A model generated the notes under the pieces. That model searched no databases. It saw only the letters and a list, made by a program, of their open reading frames with translations, and was not told where the DNA came from. A DNA stretch of 64,000 nt, taken from Dyadobacter sp. UC 10. Lineage in GTDB: Bacteria; Bacteroidota; Bacteroidia; Cytophagales; Spirosomataceae. The stretch's first letter is position 1, and the number at the start of each line of letters is the position of its first letter. Where the stretch lies: positions 1,550,001-1,614,000 of the forward strand of contig NZ_VSRN01000001.1 in the NCBI RefSeq assembly GCF_008369915.1. The letters are read 5' to 3'. The position numbers were made by a program, and so were the translations under genes. This document shows positions 41,711-50,655 of the stretch, in pieces.

Positions 41711-44700
41711 TTACATTTTGTTTATTTTGAAGAGGACCGGGGCAGCATTATTAACTAAACCGATCAGATGCGGCGCTCCTTGAATGTCGATCGGGCTGAT
41801 CTGCTTCACTTCTCCTTCGATCGCAAAACCGCTTTGGTTACTTTGCAAAACGTCGAACTGCATATTGCCTTTGTTAATTAACACGTTACCCCGACAAGCA
41901 TCGAGCGCGCCCAGCTGCGGAATGAAATGCGTAAAATTTCCGCCTACGATCAGGTCTGGCTTGCCATCATTATTGACGTCCTGTGTCTGGATAGCATTCA
42001 GGCAGGAGAGCTGCACCATCTGCGGGAGGGGAGTAAATTTGAAATTCCCTTTTCCATCATTTACGGCGATGACAGATTTGAGATAAGTTATGGACTTTGA
42101 AACGGATGCATTCAGCAAATCTGCCGAAAAAAGGTCCTGGACCGTCTTAACCGCAAATTCGGAATGTTTTACGGCTTTCTTTTTAAGAAAAGGATACTGT
42201 GTCGTTAATTCCCGTTTAAGCAAAATAGGCAGATCCTTCGAGTCCGCCGTCTTGGACATAACGGTTTCAATCGTCCCATTTTTGTTAAAATCGTTGATCC
42301 AAATTTTCAATGGAGATTCCGGGCCAGCTTTCAAAGAAAAGTTTTCTCCAAGGTTACCCAATACGAGATCCAGGTCGCCGTCACCATCCATATCTTCCAC
42401 TTCTATACAACCCCAGAAACCAGCATATCCGTCCAGCCCTGACTTGACTTTTTCGAATCTGCCATTAGCATATTTAAAGATTTCAGGCGCCATCCAATCG
42501 CCTGCCACGATCAACTCTTTCGACTTGTCTCCGTCGATATCCGCCCAATGTGCGTCCCGTATCATCCCCAGTCTGGCAAATTGCGGTGCAATAGTTTTGC
42601 CTATCTCCTTGAAAAAACCTTTCCCGTCATTTTCGTACAGATAACTTTTGGGTGTTGATCCGTATTCTTTCGGCACGTTCCGGCTACCAACAAACAGGTC
42701 AATATCTCCGTCCTGGTCGTAGTCGTGTGCGGCTATCACTGCGGTGTTCATTGCATTGGGCGGCAATGCACGCGTGTTAATCGCAAAATTGCCATTTCCG
42801 TCATTAATATATAACCTGGTGGGCAACTCTGCACTATTTTTCAATGTCTCATTCCCTCCGCTGCCCACGACCAAATCCTGGTCGCCGTCACCATCAGTAT
42901 CAAAAAATGTAGCAGCTGTATCTTCGAAATCAGCCAGATCGCTGAAAATTTTCTGGGGGCTTTTCACAAAACCGTTGCCTTTCTGCAGGTATAGCTGCCC
43001 CCCCTGCCCTTTTGCGCCGCCAATGAAAATATCGTCTTTCCCATCGCCATTTACATCTCCGATCGCCGCCTTAGGGCCTTCCCGCGAGAGCATTACAGGG
43101 ATATTTCTCTCGTTGTAAAAATCTTCGTACTTATTTTCCCGGTGCGCCTCAAATGGATTCTTTTCAACAGCATCCATTAATGTACGGAAATTGGGCCGGG
43201 CCTCACCCACTTCCCGATCAGCATCCTTGATCGAAAGCGCTAAAACCTGGTCCGTACCAATCCCGGTTTTCACAGTCATTTTACGATTAGGCCAAATCAC
43301 CCTCACAGAATCCACCTGGGTCAGCTTACCCAATCCCATTGTAATAGGGTATTCAGTGCTGGATTGAAAGCCGCGCGCGGGATGAAGCTGTTTGCTAAAA
43401 ATCTCTTTCCCGGCATATACCTCTACCTTGGCACCAATGGCATAAGTGTTTTTACCTTCTCCCAGCAATTTTAATTTCAAATAGTGATTTTTTTGAATTA
43501 CCGTCTCCGATCTGTTTTTGTAAATAAAGCAGGGCTGGTTCACATTGTTTACAACCAGGTCCAGGTCACCATCGTTATCGAGATCGGCATAAGCTGCGCC
43601 GTTAGAAAAAGATTTAGTTCCCAGGCCGAACTCCTCCGCCCTTTCATTAAACTTCAGGTTGCCTTCATTGTGGAAAAAATTGTTGGCAATTGGGGTGGAA
43701 GGCATCTTGTCGATGACATTCTGCATACTCTCCTTCTCCCCGGACATCACTATTTTGAGCGTCACTTCATTAGCAAAAAAATCGATAAAGTCCTGATCCA
43801 GGATATCGTGAAAAATACCGTTGGAAACATAGATATCCGTTTTCGAATCATTATCTGCATCGAATAATAAGGCTCCCCAGCTCCAGTCACTTGCAGCAAC
43901 ACCCGAATAATTGGCAATTTCACTGAATGTGCCGTCCTGGTTATTCATTTGCAGACTGTTCTGCATGTATTGATTATAGAACCCTTTTTCTCTTTTAAGA
44001 TTAAATAAATAGTGATTTTCAAAAGAGGTGGTCGTTTTGTACCGGTACTCGTCCCTTGGAAGCATATCGGTCACGAACAGTTCCGGAAAACCATCATTGT
44101 TCATATCAGCCATATCCGCCCCCATGGAAGACAGGCTGGTATGCTTCATCCTTTTTTCAAGCTGTTCAGAAAACGTGCCGTCCCGTTGGTTGATATACAG
44201 GTAATCCTTTTCGTAAAAATCATTGCAGATGTAGATGTCCGGGTATTCATCCCCATTGATATCGCCAACTGTGATCCCAAGCCCAAATCCGATCAGGCTT
44301 CCGTAGATGCCAGCTTCCTCGCTCACGTCTACGAACTTTCCATCATCGTTTCTAAGCAGTTTTGCGCCGCCCCCTTTTAAAAAATCCTTCACAGGCCAGT
44401 CTTTTGCCCGTAAATTCCGGTCGTTAGCGTAATTGAGTGTATTTACGGGTATAAAGCTGTTATTGAGAATGTACGCATCGAGGTCGCCATCGAGGTCATA
44501 ATCCAGAAAGGTAGCGTGCGTTGTATAACCCGTTTCCGCAAGTCCGTATGCCGCTGCGGATTCGGTAAAAGTTAAATCCCCGTTATTGATATAGAGAGAA
44601 TTTCCTTGCTTGTTTACAAATTTCTGGTAACCTGCATTGCAAACGTACAGGTCAAGCAGGTTGTCGCCATTGATATCTACCATTACCACCCCGGTACTCC

Positions 44701-45052
44701 ATTTGGAAGGCTCGCCAACGCCGGCTTTCTCGGTCACATCCTCGAATTTCCAATTCCCTTTGTTGATATAGAGCTTATTTTCGCCCATGTTAGCAGTGAA
44801 GTAGATATCTGCCAGGCCGTCGTTATTAATATCCCCGATCGCTACCCCCCCGCCATTGTAGAAATTGCGGTAATTGAAAATATTCACATCTTCCGAATCC
44901 TCGACTTTATTCACAAAGTCTATTCCCGTTTCAGACGCGTCCAATTCTTTGAATAACCCTTCTGGTTTCTCAGTCGTCTCACAAGAGAAAGAAGCCAATA
45001 AAAGAGTTACTGATACTACAATGCCCCAAGAAATACGTAAGATTCTTTTCAT
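41711..45052 (-). CDS. VCBS/FG-GAP repeat lipoprotein with ASPIC_UnbV domain (2)
   Basis: 1113 residues; lipobox SFSC (Cys24). Same architecture and length as the neighbour at 38343: propeller blades (GDINNDGLADIYF, DYDLDGDLDAYIL, DLDNDGDLDLVVNN, DYDQDGDIDLFVG, DMDGDGDLDLVLGN) and a central ASPIC_UnbV domain (AIGAKVEVYAGK, ARGFQSSTEYPITMGLGK). It overlaps the upstream lipoprotein stop by 4 nt (ATGA), showing translation coupling. The pair looks like a tandem duplication that has since diverged. Probably binds a glycan or protein at the cell surface for the SusCD system. Confidence 0.87.
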   Translation of the reverse strand: MKRILRISWGIVVSVTLLLASFSCETTEKPEGLFKELDASETGIDFVNKVEDSEDVNIFNYRNFYNGGGVAIGDINNDGLADIYFTANMGENKLYINKGNWKFEDVTEKAGVGEPSKWSTGVVMVDINGDNLLDLYVCNAGYQKFVNKQGNSLYINNGDLTFTESAAAYGLAETGYTTHATFLDYDLDGDLDAYILNNSFIPVNTLNYANDRNLRAKDWPVKDFLKGGGAKLLRNDDGKFVDVSEEAGIYGSLIGFGLGITVGDINGDEYPDIYICNDFYEKDYLYINQRDGTFSEQLEKRMKHTSLSSMGADMADMNNDGFPELFVTDMLPRDEYRYKTTTSFENHYLFNLKREKGFYNQYMQNSLQMNNQDGTFSEIANYSGVAASDWSWGALLFDADNDSKTDIYVSNGIFHDILDQDFIDFFANEVTLKIVMSGEKESMQNVIDKMPSTPIANNFFHNEGNLKFNERAEEFGLGTKSFSNGAAYADLDNDGDLDLVVNNVNQPCFIYKNRSETVIQKNHYLKLKLLGEGKNTYAIGAKVEVYAGKEIFSKQLHPARGFQSSTEYPITMGLGKLTQVDSVRVIWPNRKMTVKTGIGTDQVLALSIKDADREVGEARPNFRTLMDAVEKNPFEAHRENKYEDFYNERNIPVMLSREGPKAAIGDVNGDGKDDIFIGGAKGQGGQLYLQKGNGFVKSPQKIFSDLADFEDTAATFFDTDGDGDQDLVVGSGGNETLKNSAELPTRLYINDGNGNFAINTRALPPNAMNTAVIAAHDYDQDGDIDLFVGSRNVPKEYGSTPKSYLYENDGKGFFKEIGKTIAPQFARLGMIRDAHWADIDGDKSKELIVAGDWMAPEIFKYANGRFEKVKSGLDGYAGFWGCIEVEDMDGDGDLDLVLGNLGENFSLKAGPESPLKIWINDFNKNGTIETVMSKTADSKDLPILLKRELTTQYPFLKKKAVKHSEFAVKTVQDLFSADLLNASVSKSITYLKSVIAVNDGKGNFKFTPLPQMVQLSCLNAIQTQDVNNDGKPDLIVGGNFTHFIPQLGALDACRGNVLINKGNMQFDVLQSNQSGFAIEGEVKQISPIDIQGAPHLIGLVNNAAPVLFKINKM

Positions 45053-45645
45053 CTGCCTGGCTTAACTGATTTGAAAACCTCATCACCAGTTATATTCGAC
45101 CAACTGATAGCGGGCTTTTTGTAAACAATATACCCTTCCAGCGGCAAATAACTTTCGGGTTTTTCAAAATCGCTGTACTTACCAACTTTTCCTGTGATTC
45201 TAAAGACCATTTTATCCGGCTCGAAAAGAACGGCTTCAATCCTGCCCTCCGTCATCATGTAGCCTTCCCCAATGCCTCTTTCTTTATCCACAAGCTTACC
45301 CAATTTCAGACCGGCATTGAAAGCATCCCTCAAGACAATCTCTTTAATGAGCGGTCTTTCAGCATACCATTTCCCTCCACCAAAATTCAACATGGTCCTT
45401 CCTTCTGACTGATCCACTAGTGACAGGCTCAGCATGTGGTCAGTAAGCATCACTTGACCGGTAAAAAGGCTGGAATCGGGATAAAATTCTTTCCCATCAA
45501 TATGAACGACAACCTTCGCCTGATTATCATTTAGGACACGCAAAACTTGCTCTGTTTTCAGCTGCAAATCGTTCTCCTGCCGGCAGCTTTCAATACTAAC
45601 ACTCAGCGATACAATCGTAAAATATACAATTCCTGAAAACCTCAT
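45049..45645 (-). CDS. Small lipoprotein of the SusCD-VCBS locus
   Basis: 198 residues from ATG at 45645 (an in-frame start at 45666 adds seven residues). Signal MRFSGIVYFTIVSLSVS with lipobox IESC. The mature part is beta-rich (KVVVHIDGKEFYPD, LFTGQVMLTDHMLSLSLVDQ) and has no Cys or repeats; family not recognised. Its stop overlaps the start of the VCBS lipoprotein gene by 4 nt. A strong terminator separates it from susD, so it may begin a second transcript. Confidence 0.7.
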   Translation of the reverse strand: MRFSGIVYFTIVSLSVSIESCRQENDLQLKTEQVLRVLNDNQAKVVVHIDGKEFYPDSSLFTGQVMLTDHMLSLSLVDQSEGRTMLNFGGGKWYAERPLIKEIVLRDAFNAGLKLGKLVDKERGIGEGYMMTEGRIEAVLFEPDKMVFRITGKVGKYSDFEKPESYLPLEGYIVYKKPAISWSNITGDEVFKSVKPGR

Positions 45646-45660
45646 TTCATTTTCAATAAA

Positions 45661-45697
45661 AAACAAAGATGCCCGAAAACTCCGGACATCTTTGTTT
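45661..45697 (-). terminator. Hairpin terminator after susD
   Basis: AAACAAAGATG (45661-45671) and CATCTTTGTTT (45687-45697) are perfect inverted repeats, with an extra CCG/CGG inside the loop; the minus strand continues with a T-rich tail. It lies 19 nt after the susD stop and overlaps the extended start region of the next gene. Confidence 0.75.
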
Positions 45698-45716
45698 CAA
45701 GAACAATATTTGATAT

Positions 45717-47198
45717 CTAGTTATAGCCGTTATTTTGCGTCAGGTTAGGGTTAGAAACAATGGCTGTTGAAGGTATCGGGAATAAAACCGTATGAGGTTC
45801 CTTCACAGCCACGCCTGAGCCTTCGGTATATTTACCAAATCTCACTTCGACAGTTCTCTTTCCTCCCTCCCAATACATTTCACGGCCGATTTCATCAAAC
45901 AATGCATCCGGTGTGAGTGTCGCCAACGCTTTTGCCCCGCGCAACACTCTTAAATCGTTGATCAGTTTCAAAGCCCCTGCTGTATCTCCGCCTCTCAACA
46001 TTGCCTCAGCCTTAATAAGATAAACCTCCGCATAACGAAGCAAAATATATTTCCCGGTGCTCGAAGGGTGGTACTTAATGACCCGGATACCCTTTTCAGT
46101 AGCTGCGCCGGCTAATGGTACATCGCGGCTGAAAACCAATGGCTTTTTAGATCTTGTATCTACAATGTCTTTACCTGAATCGTCAACCTGTTGTCCGATC
46201 AAAAACCCATAGCCAATGCCTGAATACTGCTTTCCATTTCCCGCAGCTGGCCTCCCGATACGGGAATCTTCTTTGTCGAAAGTATCGTAAAAGTCTGCAA
46301 GGGTGGTAAACCCATTCCAGCCCGAAGGGTTCTGATTATAGTGAAGCGTCATGAACCAGCGGTTTTGTGGCGTTCCTTCAAGACTTACGAAAATAATTTC
46401 GGATGTGGCCTTTTCAGAGAAGTTATCAAAATAGTTCTTCTCAAGTGAATAACCGTCTTGCGTAACCGCATCTGCATACTGAGCTGCTTTGGTCATATCA
46501 GCTTTATCGAAAGTGTATGGCCCTTGTGGCTCGGTAGCTTTGTACACCGCCTTGTTGAGATATAGTCTTGCCAGAAGCGCATTAGCCGCTGCCTTCGATG
46601 CGGCACCATTCGTAGGCGCAGGACCGATTTTTCTCAAATTAGGAAGTGCTTCTTCCAGATCCTTCACGATATAATCAAATGCCTCGGACCGCGTCATTAC
46701 TCTTGGGCTAATCTCATCCGACTCAGTCACCTCCCGGAAAGGAACCTGTCCCCAAAAGTCCATCACGTGAAACATATTGAATGCACGTAAGAACTTCGCT
46801 TCGGCGGCCTGAGCAGCAGATGGATTGGAAGCAATTATTTCGGTTGCCTTGTAAACGCGCTGATTCAATTGATTCCAAGTGTCGCGAACAGCAGAGTGGG
46901 TGGCATCCCATGTATGAGCGTCCAGCGTCCGCCAAACTCCATTATCACCCCAGTCAACTCCGCGTGTGGGAGGAAACATTTCAGCCGCCGTATGCTCGCC
47001 GAGGGCGTAAATATTGTTCTGGTCAGTGTAAGCGCCCAAATCTTTATAGGCCGATGCCAGCAAGGCGGCCGGATCACCCGGAGTAAAACCAGAGCCGGTT
47101 GACTGAACAACAGAATCCTTTTCATCAACAACCAGGTCTGTACATCCTATCGTGGAAAGTCCGAGACCCGTGAATATATAAAATATGTACTTTTTCAT
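45717..47198 (-). CDS. SusD/RagB-family nutrient-binding lipoprotein
   Basis: 493 residues; lipobox TIGC (Cys19). The SusD fold is visible: N-terminal ASAYKDLGAYTDQNNIYALGEH and tetratricopeptide-like helices (AAEAKFLRAFNMFHVMDFWGQVPF), and the C-terminal landmarks ILLRYAEVYLIKAEAMLR and LINDLRVLRGAK with FDEIGREMYWEGGKRTVEVRFG. It caps the SusC channel and binds the oligosaccharide or other nutrient at the surface. Its gene follows susC by 18 nt. Confidence 0.95.
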   Translation of the reverse strand: MKKYIFYIFTGLGLSTIGCTDLVVDEKDSVVQSTGSGFTPGDPAALLASAYKDLGAYTDQNNIYALGEHTAAEMFPPTRGVDWGDNGVWRTLDAHTWDATHSAVRDTWNQLNQRVYKATEIIASNPSAAQAAEAKFLRAFNMFHVMDFWGQVPFREVTESDEISPRVMTRSEAFDYIVKDLEEALPNLRKIGPAPTNGAASKAAANALLARLYLNKAVYKATEPQGPYTFDKADMTKAAQYADAVTQDGYSLEKNYFDNFSEKATSEIIFVSLEGTPQNRWFMTLHYNQNPSGWNGFTTLADFYDTFDKEDSRIGRPAAGNGKQYSGIGYGFLIGQQVDDSGKDIVDTRSKKPLVFSRDVPLAGAATEKGIRVIKYHPSSTGKYILLRYAEVYLIKAEAMLRGGDTAGALKLINDLRVLRGAKALATLTPDALFDEIGREMYWEGGKRTVEVRFGKYTEGSGVAVKEPHTVLFPIPSTAIVSNPNLTQNNGYN

Positions 47199-47216
47199 TT
47201 TTTTACCGTTTGGGAA

Positions 47217-50200
47217 TTAAAAAGAGATATTCGCTCCAAATGTCCATGTTCTCGCTCTTGGATAAGCCGTATAGTCAATTCCAAATGAAGGAATCCCGTT
47301 GAGAGACTTGTTGGTACTTACTTCCGGATCCTGGCCACTATACTTGGTAAAAGTCAGCAAATTCTGTCCCGTAACATAAATTCTCAGCGCGGAGAATATT
47401 TTATTATTGCCGGTTGGCAGTCGATATCCCAATGTAAAGTTCTGAAGCCGTACAAAATTCCCCTTTTCTAAAAATCTTGTTGACACATCAGGATTGTTAA
47501 CTGGTCCCTCTCCATTTGTAATAACGTCTTTCGTAACGTTGCGCCCATTGGCGAATGAACCTGCTGTGAAAAATGCGTTGGCTGTATTTGAATAGATATA
47601 GCTTCCAAAAACCCCGTTGAAGAAAAGGTTCATGTCAAAATTCTTGTAACGGAATGTGTTCGTCAAACCTCCGGTTACTGTTGGAAGTGGACTCTTTCCG
47701 TCCTGGAATCTTTGCACATCACCCGTTTCAGGAATAACATTATTTCCAGCTTCATCAAAACCAACGAAATCTCTCAGGAAAAATGCAAACAAAGGTTGCC
47801 CTGCCGAAATACGTTGTGCGAAAGCTCCCGATAAACCCTGTCCATTGATTTCACCTGTATCATAAACCCCTTTCAGGTCTTTGACGAGATTTTTATTGTA
47901 AGCCATATTGAATGCAACATCCCAACCAAAATCTTTCTCATCTACAATAATTCCGTTCAAACTCAATTCAACACCTCTGTTTAGGATATCTGTATCCAGG
48001 TTGTCCCACTGGAAAGTATTGGATGCAGGCTGCGCTGCGACAATGTTAAACAGCAAGTCGCTTGTATGCTTTTCGTAAAAATCGATGCTACCGGACAGCC
48101 TGTTTTTCAAAATTGCGAAATCAATACCAGCATTGAATGCTTTGGTTGTTTCCCATTTCAGGTCAAAGTTTCTGTATGCAACATCCGCGTACGCCCCGCC
48201 ATTAATGTTCCCGTTATCGTCATAATTCCAATCGTTGTACCTTTTTCTCTGATCATACAGATTATGAGGAATTGACTGGTTACCTGTAATACCGTAACCC
48301 AGACGAATGGCCAGATCATCAAATGCGTCTTTAGGAGCAAAATCTTCCTCGATCAGCTTCCATTTGAACGCCGCAGAAGGAAAATATCCATATTTATTAT
48401 TACCCCCAAACTTGGATGAGCCGTCGACACGCAAGGTTCCTGTAATCAAATATTTGTCAGCAAATCCCAGGTTTACCCGACCAAAAAACGATTGCAGCTC
48501 ATCTTTAATCGCAGTTGAGTTCTGAGCGATTACACCCGGACCAGGATTCTTAACGGATGCGAGGTTATTTACCATCAAATCCATATCCGTTGTGTTAAAA
48601 TTATGAGCAGCCAGATTTTTCGAAGATGTTTCAAAACTCTGGTAAGAATACCCAAGCAAAGCATTTAGGGATGTTTTTCCGAACTCTTTATCGTACGTAA
48701 AATAGTTTTCCATCAACTGGTTGTTGGTTTCTATGTCACGTATATAAACGCGTCCCTGTGGCAGGATTCCAGACGGATATGTTACAAGATCAGTGGTTTG
48801 CTGTGCAACACCGGCGATCAGCAGATCTCCTGAATAAACCGATTTGCGGCTGGACATCGATTTGTCAAAACCCAGAATAGTCTTGAATTTCAAACCTTTT
48901 ACAATCTCAAGCTCAGCATTCACATTACCGATTGCGCGTAACGTATTGGTGTTATCTCTCGACAGATTGACAAACGCCAGTGGGTTTGGTTCGGTTAAGC
49001 CCGGTTGATTATAAAGTTGCTTTCCATCGACTGTCCTGTAAATTGGTAAAGTAGGGTTCGTTTTAAGAATACCACCTAACAAGTCGCCTGAAAATCCGGA
49101 GTTTTCTGAAATAGGAACGCCGCTGTCGAGGGTATTGGCAAAATTCAGGTTACTGCCAATATTCAACCTGTCCTGTATAAATTTCTTCGCTCCGCTGAAG
49201 CCTACACTATATCGTTTGATACCCGATTTTTGGACAATTCCCTGCTGATTCAGATACCCCAAAGAAAACCGATAGTTTCCGGAAGCGTCGCCACCACCAT
49301 AGGCCAGGTTATGCTGGTTAGTATAAGCAGTTCTAAATAACTCATCCTGCCAGTCAGTCGAACCACCCTGATCTTGTCCGCCAGCGGCCCGATATTCGTC
49401 TGCCGACAGCAAATCATACCTTTTTGTAATATTGCTGACCCCCAATGAATATCCATAATCCAGGGTTCCCTTTCCTTTTCCTTTTTTTGTTGTGATCAAT
49501 ACGACCCCGTTGGCACCACGGGAACCGTAGATGGCCGTAGCAGAGGCATCTTTCAAGATATCCATGCTAGCGATATCGTCGGGATTTAAAAAGTTCAACG
49601 GGTTTTTTGCAGGCTGTCTGCCGACCCCGGCCGCGTCGCCACCACCTGAAACATCGTCTCCGCTCAAAGGAACGCCGTCAATTACAAAAAGCGGGTTATT
49701 GCCGCCTCGCACCGAAGTTGTACCTCTGATCCGCACGTTAATCCCTCCACCAGGTTCGCCGCTTGACTGCGAAATCTGCACGCCCGCTACACGGCCCTGC
49801 ATGAGTTGTTCAGGAGAAGTCACAATACCTTTCTGGAAATCCTTTGACCCAAGCGCAGCTACCGCACCTGTCGCATCTTTCTTTCTTACGGTTCCATAGC
49901 CGACTACAACTACCTCTTCGAGGGCTTTTATATCCTCGGTAAGCACAACATCGACAACCGACTTATTCCCAACCGGAACATCTTTCGTTTCGTAACCAAT
50001 TGCACTGAACGTCAGGGTAGAGTTGCCTGAAACAGTGATTTGGTAGTTTCCTTCGGCATCCGAATTGGTACCTTTTGTTGTTCCTTTGACAGTGATTGTG
50101 ACGCCTGGAAGACCTCCTGTTTTAGGGTCCGTCACTTTACCAGTTACATTGACATCCTGTGCCTGTAAACAGGTTATGCTCAGAAGCGCAAACAACATAG

Positions 50201-50303
50201 TCAGCATATGTGACCTATTTGTCGCTAATTTTTTTCCTCTGAACCCTTTGTCAGGATCAGCAGGATCGTGTTGAAGAAGTAAACGACTGGATAAATTCAT
50301 CAT
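47217..50303 (-). CDS. SusC/RagA-family TonB-dependent transporter
   Basis: 1028 residues. Long N-region then a signal helix (MLTMLFALLSITCLQAQ), a carboxypeptidase-D-like domain (VNVTGKVTDPKTGGLPGVTITVKG), the family box EEVVVVGYGTVRKKDATGAVA, the plug (VRIRGTTSVRGGNNPLFVIDG, SASAIYGSRGANGVV-like DASATAIYGSRG) and a barrel ending RARTWTFGANISF. Imports nutrients handed over by SusD, powered by TonB. No sigma/anti-sigma pair or sugar hydrolase is next to it in the window, so the substrate is unknown. Confidence 0.95.
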   Translation of the reverse strand: MMNLSSRLLLQHDPADPDKGFRGKKLATNRSHMLTMLFALLSITCLQAQDVNVTGKVTDPKTGGLPGVTITVKGTTKGTNSDAEGNYQITVSGNSTLTFSAIGYETKDVPVGNKSVVDVVLTEDIKALEEVVVVGYGTVRKKDATGAVAALGSKDFQKGIVTSPEQLMQGRVAGVQISQSSGEPGGGINVRIRGTTSVRGGNNPLFVIDGVPLSGDDVSGGGDAAGVGRQPAKNPLNFLNPDDIASMDILKDASATAIYGSRGANGVVLITTKKGKGKGTLDYGYSLGVSNITKRYDLLSADEYRAAGGQDQGGSTDWQDELFRTAYTNQHNLAYGGGDASGNYRFSLGYLNQQGIVQKSGIKRYSVGFSGAKKFIQDRLNIGSNLNFANTLDSGVPISENSGFSGDLLGGILKTNPTLPIYRTVDGKQLYNQPGLTEPNPLAFVNLSRDNTNTLRAIGNVNAELEIVKGLKFKTILGFDKSMSSRKSVYSGDLLIAGVAQQTTDLVTYPSGILPQGRVYIRDIETNNQLMENYFTYDKEFGKTSLNALLGYSYQSFETSSKNLAAHNFNTTDMDLMVNNLASVKNPGPGVIAQNSTAIKDELQSFFGRVNLGFADKYLITGTLRVDGSSKFGGNNKYGYFPSAAFKWKLIEEDFAPKDAFDDLAIRLGYGITGNQSIPHNLYDQRKRYNDWNYDDNGNINGGAYADVAYRNFDLKWETTKAFNAGIDFAILKNRLSGSIDFYEKHTSDLLFNIVAAQPASNTFQWDNLDTDILNRGVELSLNGIIVDEKDFGWDVAFNMAYNKNLVKDLKGVYDTGEINGQGLSGAFAQRISAGQPLFAFFLRDFVGFDEAGNNVIPETGDVQRFQDGKSPLPTVTGGLTNTFRYKNFDMNLFFNGVFGSYIYSNTANAFFTAGSFANGRNVTKDVITNGEGPVNNPDVSTRFLEKGNFVRLQNFTLGYRLPTGNNKIFSALRIYVTGQNLLTFTKYSGQDPEVSTNKSLNGIPSFGIDYTAYPRARTWTFGANISF

Positions 50304-50655
50304 AGGTTAGATAATTAATTAGGTCAATTGGCTTACCGGTGCATTCAAAAACCTTATTCGCATTATGTAACCAGGCTGTAACTTAAAATTCAACTGCCTG
50401 TTTTTCTGAATAATCGTATAAAATTTTGGAATTTACCGGCACAACTCACACAAAATAATAAAAATCATTCGGATAATACAATGTGCATTGTAAGATATTG
50501 ACAATTAAAATCTGATTAATTCACGAAAGGCCGGTGTGGTTAAACCAAAGGATTTTATTGCTGAACGAAATGCCTCGGATTCATTCAAAGATTTGCTGGA
50601 AATCCTAGTGGCTTGTGCGTAACTTTGCATCCCTTTGTTTAGTTTCTATGCATTT
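50304..50655. other. 352-nt divergent intergenic region, susC / FAD-oxidase
   Basis: AT-rich spacer. The only supported element is the plus-strand promoter at 50592-50627. I see no CAAAnnTA (minus-strand -7) before susC, which suggests an alternative sigma factor or a divergent promoter. No ORF, repeat or RNA gene was recognised. Confidence 0.5.
50592..50627 (+). promoter_or_regulatory. Promoter of the FAD/Fe-S oxidase gene
   Basis: TTTG at 50592-50595 and TAACTTTG at 50620-50627, spacer 24 nt (one more than usual). The expected transcript start near 50634 supports the ATG at 50656 over the in-frame TTG at 50635. Confidence 0.55.
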
